A DNA stretch of 64,000 nt, taken from NCBI GenBank assembly GCA_028554795.2, contig CM068824.1, forward strand, positions 162,167,130 to 162,231,129, given 5' to 3'. The position numbers and the translations under genes are program-made. The stretch is from Sinohyriopsis cumingii (Eukaryota > Mollusca > Bivalvia > Unionida > Unionidae). The notes below the pieces were generated by a model, which searched no databases, was not told where the DNA came from, and saw nothing but the letters and a program-made list of their open reading frames with translations. Below, piece by piece: positions 58,279 through 64,000 of the stretch (within the stretch, counting starts at the first letter, position 1; the number at the start of each line of letters is the position of its first letter).

Positions 58279-59560
58279 CAAAACACAGACATCATAATCA
58301 TGTAGAAATTTCAACAAAATATTCCTTTCTTTCTGTCTTTCTTCATGTTTAAACCGCCCCAACTCTTTCGGCCAAGTGGAAACACGATGGAAAACAGAAA
58401 TGCACACATTTGTCGACTCATGCACACGCATCTACCTACCAACCTCTTTGCTTACGTACATACGTATCACCTACCTACCTACGTACATACATGCATACAT
58501 ACATGCCTGCTTTCGTGTGCATATGACTATTCGCATCCATTCATTTTCGAGTGTCTTTTTTCCATTGCTGATTCATTATGCAGCGAAGACGTATGAGTCG
58601 CTTTCGAATGAAAACAACAGAAACAAAATTGCATTCGTGGTTGGGAAAAGTAAACAAAATAATATTATGTATTCATTCTGCGTTGACTCATCCAAACGCT
58701 GTCCATTATATGCACAGGATTACAAATATACACAAAACTGAACGGAAAGGGCTATATATGGATTCTACAGGAGAATGATTGATAATACTAACATAATTAT
58801 TATAAATACCAATTAATAGAATTATCATACAACTTAGAGAATTCGAATTCGTCCTCCAAGGAGATTCGATCCCGGGTCTTAGGAGTCCGGAATGATTGTG
58901 TACAGATGAGAATTAATTACTAGGTTGATATGTGATTGTTTCTGCTACGCATGAATTCATATACCTCCGACACTGTGACCTCATATTTTGGTGATGTGGG
59001 CATGATCGAGATGGTATAGGGGTTGCTTCTTTCAGACACGGAGATGGTTGCCGTTTACCCACATACATCGGGTTCGAATCTCTGTAGAGTACGATTTAAA
59101 ATTCTCTAACCTGTAGTATGATTATGTATTTTGCCAATATCTATTTGCTATCTCAGCAACTGATAAAAGCAAATGTTTATGCTTCTTCTTGGGATATGAA
59201 GTGGAGGAAATTATTTTATTTTTCAAAAAAACGATTTTTATTAAAATTTCTCTATTCCTATAAGGATATTTTTACAATGTAAAATTCCTACTGACTTGAG
59301 TAGGAAACTTTCATCTTGCATTCGATTAAACAGTCGTTACAGTTTCTATTCGCCGAGAGATAATAGATTTTAAAAAAAATTTTGTGCTGTATACCGTAAT
59401 CGCTATTTTGAAAGTCAAAAGCATTAGCCCTTATGAAGCACACCAAATAAACATTTCGCAATTTGTCACTACTTCCTAAAAAATAAACTTTACCATTTGC
59501 GCGTCCTAAATATGTTTTGTAATTTCATTAAAACATTTCAAACAAAACCTTTACAAAGAA
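58020..59560. other. Array spacer 4 (copy 4 to copy 5)
   Basis: Contains a CA tract (58233-58275), a short CATA tract (58445-58504), the common landmark GCTTTCGTGTGCATATGACT and the tRNA-like cassette at 58855-59090. A block of about 70 bp present in spacers 2 and 3 (the TTTTAATATCGTTT region) is missing near 59125. Confidence 0.8.
58855..59090. other. tRNA-like head-to-head cassette, spacer 4
   Basis: This is the best-preserved copy. GAGATTCGATCCCGGGTC lies at 58861-58878 (B box on minus). On plus, GAGATGGTATAGGGGTTGCT is followed by CGGGTTCGAATCTCTG at 59069-59084, at tRNA-like spacing. Confidence 0.55.
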
Positions 59561-59598
59561 TTACGAGGTTCTGCTTGCATTCTGAAAACAATACCTCA

Positions 59599-59715
59599 CC
59601 AGGAGACCTACAATTCACAGCGGTGGCCCTCCACTACGATATATTTCGTTACACGCTCGAAGTTTTTTTTGGACGAAATTCAACAACTTAGGGAATATAT
59701 ATACAGGCACAGGGG
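59599..59715 (+). promoter_or_regulatory. Altered promoter of Rho-like copy 5
   Basis: The shared block is present, but the TATA region reads GAATATATATACAGG instead of GTATAAATACAGG. A 661-bp insertion starts just downstream, about where transcription should begin. Confidence 0.7.
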
Positions 59716-59721
59716 AAATCA

Positions 59722-60382
59722 CTATCACTAAGCGGTCACTGGTGCGGTACTATCTTTAAAAAAAATGGCACAGAATATATCTCCAAAAATCCGTCAAGAC
59801 GACAATTCATTAACCTTTTGGGAAGGGAGTCAAAAAAAAAAATGTAAACTAAGGTGCCTTCCTAGTGAGCAGGCTTTTCCTTGACAGAACCTTCCTCCTA
59901 GCCACTGCCGGACATTACATTAATACACGTGCATAGCACATAATAAATACATGAATGGAGAGGCACTTTTACCTCTCTTCATGAACAATTAATTAACCTT
60001 CCACATGGAAATAAAAACCTAGGTGAGCCGATGTGACGTCATAGTGGCGACCAATCGCTACTGGCGTCACATACTGCTTGGTTGACACCAAGCGCAGTTA
60101 ATGAAGACTGAATTGCTACCTTTAACTCGAGTGTGTGCTGGGTCTATCCCAACTCGAGTATAGCCTTACATTCAGGTCGCTAGGGTCTATGAAGCCATTG
60201 ATATTGAACCAAGACCTGACGGCTCAAATTACGTAGTGCCTTTAATGCACAGTAATGCCTGGGGGATGAGGCTCTAATTCCTTCCCCATGGATCAATTAA
60301 ATAGTCCGCTTATGGATATTAACCAGACTTACATGCCCGTATGGGCGAAAACGTCTATAATTTAAATGATGATGATAAAGGT
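59722..60382. mobile_element. 661-bp insertion in the 5' UTR of copy 5
   Basis: Comparison with copies 3 and 4 shows foreign sequence between GGGGAAATCA and AATCAGTCATTT. A 5-bp AATCA may be the target-site duplication (59717-59721 and 60383-60387). It ends in short ATG repeats and ATAAAG, like the 3' tail of some LINEs or SINEs. I see no reverse transcriptase coding and no clear B box. Most likely it is a 5'-truncated LINE end or an unknown SINE. Confidence 0.75.
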
Positions 60383-60456
60383 AATCAGTCATTTCTCGAC
60401 TACTAGCCGAACGAAACTTCAGTACTAAGAACGTTGAAGCCTACCTATCTGTAACA

Positions 60457-61238
60457 ATGGTTGTCAAAGTTGAGGAGAAGAAAAGTGTGCAGTGCACATT
60501 GGTTGGTGGTGCCATGATTGGCAAAAGCACTATGGCCCAGTCCTTCATGGACAAACAGCACCCACAGGGATATGTAGCCACAGTTTTCGATAGCTATGCA
60601 GGTAATTATCTTTTTGCTTTATTTCCAAGTCTAAAGAGTTAAACAAATATACAGAAATGAAATCTGACTTCATCTATTACTTATTCTGGAAGAAGTTCAC
60701 TTTCGAATATACACAATAAACTAGTTATTTCAGTCTGTTGAATTCATTCTGATTCATCAACAACACCTTATGTTATTTTATTTTTGTCATTTTAGGAGCC
60801 CACGAATTGGCTGGAGACAAGTTTGGCATTACCATCATGGACTCTGCTGGTCAACATGATTATGAAAATATGCGAGCCGGAACATACAAAGAAAGCGAGG
60901 TCCTTGTTCTTTGCTACTCCTGCGTCGACCGGAATTCGTTTGACAGCATCAAAAATTTCTGGGTGCCTGAGATGAAGCATTTCATGAGAAAAAGAAAACC
61001 AGTCATCCTTGTGGCAACTCAAACCGACCTGAGAGAGAATAACAAAAAGATCTCTGATGCTTGTGTCAACGACGAAGAGGGCGTTACCCTTGCCCATCAA
61101 ATTGGTGCTGAGAGCTTCCAAGAGTGTACCTCCATGGATTCCAAAACAGTTACAGATGTCTTTGAGACTGTGATAACATCTGCTCTTAGATATCGCAAGC
61201 GGAAGGGCAACATTGTTCAAAGGATCTTTGGAAAATGA
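60457..61238 (+). CDS. Rho-family-like small GTPase, array copy 5, diverging
   Basis: Exons 60457-60601 and 60796-61238, with a 194-bp phase-1 intron, encode 195 residues with no break. It departs from the other copies at conserved places: Gly for Asp18 in the P-loop (GGAMIGKS), Lys for Glu33 before switch I, IKNFW for IQDFW, HFM for HYM, and FQECTS for FLECTS. The C-terminus is RKRKGN. Its promoter is separated from the ATG by the 661-bp insertion. The 3' half of its intron resembles copy 1 and the 5' half resembles copies 2-4. It is either a functionally shifted copy or an early stage of decay. AATAAA at 61527-61532 is a weak candidate signal, because the usual 3' flank is lost. Confidence 0.88.
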
Positions 61239-61797
61239 ACTGACCTTGATTAACTGACTCAATCGCCATTGAGTCTGGACACTATCCATGTTCATCATCA
61301 TTGATAAAAAAGAGCTTCGGTGAGCCATATGGTGGTCCTGTTGTTGGAGCAATTCCAGAAACTGGATGTGGCTGTTGGGAATAGATTTGGTTTGGTGACC
61401 GGACATCGACGGTGTTCTTTCGATGTTGCCACGTTTACGATGTGGCGGAGATATTGTTACCGTGATGAAATCTCAAACAAATATGACCTACATTCTACAA
61501 ATAATATCAGACGGCGAAGTACTGGCAATAAAATATAGTTTTATATAGTTTTATAATTTACCATTAAACGTTTTCTATAGACAGCTTTCATTATGCTCTC
61601 TCTCTCTCTCTCTCTTACTTCCTCACGCCACACAATCGTATATGAATCTCAACACACTGACTTTCCTTTCTGCACTTCTTTACCTGCAAACCGCTCCACA
61701 GGGACCCACACAAAAATACATACATACATACACACATAAATACAACATACAAACACACACATACAAACATATACATACATACATTGGCAAGTGCGTA
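61239..61797 (+). other. Truncated 3' flank of copy 5
   Basis: Similarity to the other 3' UTRs ends near 61488. Beyond it come a CT run (61594-61615), CATA/CACA-rich degenerate repeats (61705-61785) and unrelated sequence. Confidence 0.7.
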
Positions 61798-62040
61798 AGT
61801 AAAGTACTGCAGGCGCGAGAATGTTGAGTTAACCAGATATACACTACTGCATTTCGCATAATGCGACTAATGGCGGTGATTCAATAGTTAGCGTGTAGAA
61901 CTCGCGATCAAAAGAGTGGGGGTTCGAATCCTACCGTCAAATGACTCCATGTCAGCTAATGTGGTGTGTCCTTGGCCAAGGAACTTTCCTCCAATTTCCT
62001 CGGCTCTAAGTAACACAATTGTACCGTAAACACAAAACCA
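61798..62040 (+). mobile_element. tRNA-derived SINE, third family
   Basis: The head has A-box-like GGTGATTCAATAGTTAGCGT and B box GGGGTTCGAATCCTACCG, followed by GTGTCCTTGGCCAAGGAAC, a motif common just after the head in many animal SINEs. A perfect 12-bp target-site duplication, GGCAAGTGCGTA, lies at 61786-61797 and 62041-62052. Confidence 0.85.
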
Positions 62041-62086
62041 GGCAAGTGCGTATATAAGTACATGGATACATATTTAGGTCCCAAAG

Positions 62087-62274
62087 ATAAAACCATACAT
62101 GAGAAAGAGAAATCCTGTCATCCTCGTTGCCCAACACAGTCTGGACCGACAGTTTGGTGTGCACCTCGATGGATCCAAATATCTGTGAAAAAAAGTTTTG
62201 AGACTGTAATAATATCTGCCTTCAAGTACCGGAAGAGAAAGGCGACTTTTGTTCAAAGGATGTTTGTAACATGA
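62087..62274 (+). pseudogene. Rho-like GTPase exon 2 relic (copy 6)
   Basis: ATACATGAGAAAGAGAAATC matches the HYMRKRKP region of the array genes. After an internal deletion, GTTTTGAGACTGTAATAATA and GTTCAAAGGATGTTTGTAAC match the C-terminal FETVITSAL and VQRIFGK regions, with the stop in the homologous place. Exon 1, the P-loop and switch regions are absent. The frame is disrupted and the relic is far more diverged than copies 1-5, so it is a dead gene. Confidence 0.85.
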
Positions 62275-62500
62275 ACTAGCTCTGGTGAACTGACTCATCG
62301 CTATTGGGTCTTGAGAGCGCCTGTATGTATCGTATGTGATACAATCAACTAACTGACTGCTGCTTTGAAGTAATGACTGAGGAGCTGCTTGAGGTCTCTG
62401 CACCAGCTGATGAGGCATTGTGGAATTAGCATACCTGAGATCCACAGTGTTCTGGCCATTTTGCCAGATGTGGGCTGGTATCATTGGTAGTATTTATCGC
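62275..62500 (+). pseudogene. 3' flank of the copy 6 relic
   Basis: GAACTGACTCATCGCTATTG and CCACAGTGTTCTGGCCATTT correspond to the 3' UTR of the intact genes and are more diverged. The stretch from ATCGTATGTGATACAAT on also recurs at 63778. Confidence 0.7.
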
Positions 62501-63140
62501 ATCACTTGAAACAATTGCATATCTTGTAAAACAATTCCATCTGCAATACAAAATATAATAAAAACTTTGTTTAAAAACCATACTTATTCAAAGACAATTA
62601 AATCCTTTCACAATGTACATTAAAAACTGATTATGTTAAAGTTTGTCAACTGCCAGTCATATGTTCAATAATTAACAGTGACGAAACATCCCGATGATTG
62701 ACTTCGTTTGATCTTTTTACGGTACAGCAATGCTGATACAATGGAGCAAATTTATTTGCTCAAGGACACACCAGATTACAATGTTAGTATTTGATCACAC
62801 ACATATTATGACTAATAAGTAAAAATCAGTAAAACGAAAAAACATCGATCTTGTAGCCACATTATGTGACGGTAAGTCACAGTCTGTGTTGTTTGCAGTT
62901 CGATTCGACTTGTACACGAGTATACATGCTAGGAGATACTTCTAATTTCAAGACCTCTGAACGGTTTGTAACAAGCAGTTATCAATCACGAATTGACCCT
63001 TTAGTACACATCTCTAAGAAATATCAAATTAAATATCAATAATGTGTATATTTTATATCTAACACAAAGATAACTCTAAACTAGACATCCAGCTACAACG
63101 AGAAAGTGCAACAAATTAAGAAGAGGACCTTTTGTGGAAT
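62501..63140. other. Intergenic, nothing recognised
   Basis: AT-rich sequence with no coding signal. Confidence 0.5.
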
Positions 63141-63146
63141 ATTGAT

Positions 63147-63284
63147 ATCATGTCACAATCTTGTCCTGTTTATTATGTCACAGAATTGTGTTTATCATGT
63201 CACAGTCTTCTGTTTATCATGTCACAGACTTGTGGTGTTTACCATGTCACAGTCTTTTAGTGTGTATCATGTCACAGTCTAGTG
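63147..63284. repeat. Short minisatellite, about 22-26-bp unit
   Basis: About six units of ATCATGTCACAGTCTTGTG type with a variable TTGTTT tail. The Cys/His-rich frame across it is an artefact. Confidence 0.85.
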
Positions 63285-63473
63285 TTGTTTATTGCAAATT
63301 GTGCCGAAGTAGCCATCGAATTATTGGTTATACTGGTATTTTATAATTATGTCCTTTAATAAAACCAATTTGGCAGCCAGTCTATTAGTGTTCTTCTTGC
63401 TGGCAGCTAGAAGACAAATAAAACTGAATCAACACGAAAGGGTAGAACACACTCAGCTAACGATGTAGTGTAG

Positions 63474-63490
63474 TGTGCGTGCGTGCGTGC

Positions 63491-63540
<50 letters not shown>
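63474..63540. repeat. (GCGT)n(GT)n microsatellite
   Basis: A short GCGT block passes into a pure GT run. Confidence 0.97.
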
Positions 63541-63544
<4 letters not shown>

Positions 63545-63771
63545 GAGAGAGAGCGATTAATTACGTCAGTTGAATAAAAGAGGTGGTCAATAATTATTTT
63601 AAAAAGTTTCTTTAGAAACGACTAAAGCTATAGCCAATCGCATAAGCTCATTCAGACCAGAGAAAGTGAATCAAATCGAGTAAAATTATTCCAAATAATA
63701 GAATCCTGAAGTGACACTTTGAAATTCTGCAATACAAGCCCATTTGAAATTTAAACACGCCTTTTATTCAC

Positions 63772-64000
63772 CCTTATGCATCGTATGTGATACAATTAAC
63801 TAACTGACTGCTGTGTTATGGTCAAGACCGAGGAGTTGTGTGATGTCTCAGCACCAGCTGATAAGACATGGTGGATTCTGAAGATCTGATATGGACGGTG
63901 TTCTGGCGATGTTGCCAGATGTTGGGCAGGCATCATTGCCGTAGTGACGTTTCAAAGTACAATGTCTCCTTGAACTGGTATCACTACGGTATCAAATGTT
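63772..64000 (+). pseudogene. 3' flank of a further array copy (copy 7 relic)
   Basis: ATCGTATGTGATACAATTAA, CAGCACCAGCTGATAAGACA and GGACGGTGTTCTGGCGATGT match 62325-62480 and the 3' UTRs of the intact genes. No exon precedes it in the window. This is a 3'-UTR-only remnant, and the array may continue past the edge. Confidence 0.7.

Noticed and set aside
58376-58741. Repeated open frame in spacers 2-4 ending in CPLYAQDYKYTQN
   Set aside because: It is open in three copies, but most differences between them change the amino acid, it starts in CATA microsatellite sequence, and copy 1 lost it. It looks like neutral spacer sequence.
60792-61406. 204-codon open frame on the minus strand over copy 5, with about 102-codon antisense frames over exon 2 of the other copies
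   Set aside because: It lies antisense to a clearly coding exon. Its conservation follows from conservation of the GTPase sequence, and it breaks outside exon 2 in the other copies.
62074-62484. 136-codon minus-strand frame over the copy 6 relic
   Set aside because: It is antisense to a pseudogene and its flank. It shares no recognisable protein and is not kept in the related flank at 63772.

Overview
The window is AT-rich animal DNA with spliced genes, tRNA-derived SINEs, a Penelope-like retroelement relic, a hAT-type miniature transposon and unusually long (AT)n, (CT)n and (CA)n microsatellites. A lophotrochozoan, most probably a mollusc, fits best. That is an inference from the repeat style, and no single gene fixes the species.

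From 1 to about 45.6 kb the window is almost gene-free. The one convincing coding region is a 245-codon single-exon ORF on the minus strand at 7944-8681 that I do not recognise. The rest is microsatellites, at least nine minisatellites, eleven SINEs of one tRNA-Leu-derived family across the whole window (several with clear target-site duplications), two or three members of other SINE families, a hAT MITE (30167-30343), a Penelope-like fossil with inverted terminal arms (38406-39900), and two old segmental tandem duplications (about 14.8-20.6 kb and 40.1-43.8 kb).

From 45.7 kb to the right edge lies a tandem array of a two-exon gene for a divergent Rho-family small GTPase. Five copies are intact (ATG at 45842, 49811, 53129, 56660, 60457), spaced 3.3-4.0 kb apart on the plus strand. 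Each encodes 195 residues with one phase-1 intron just after switch I. Four have a TATAAATA box 102-103 bp before the ATG and an AATAAA signal about 540 bp after the stop. A broken exon-2 relic (about 62087-62274) and the 3' flank of a further copy (63772-64000) follow, so the array decays or continues to the right.

The predicted GTPases are unusual. They have Ala at the Gly12 position, Gln at the Lys116 position (TQTD instead of TKxD), a shortened Rho insert, and no CAAX prenylation motif (they end in a basic stretch followed by RIFGK). Gln61 and the switch I Thr35 are kept. The first 137 bp of exon 2 are identical in all five copies while the introns differ, and copy 5 is a mosaic of array members. 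This points to exon-biased homogenisation or very strong constraint. Copy 5 also carries a 661-bp insertion between its promoter and start codon. This array is the most interesting system in the window.
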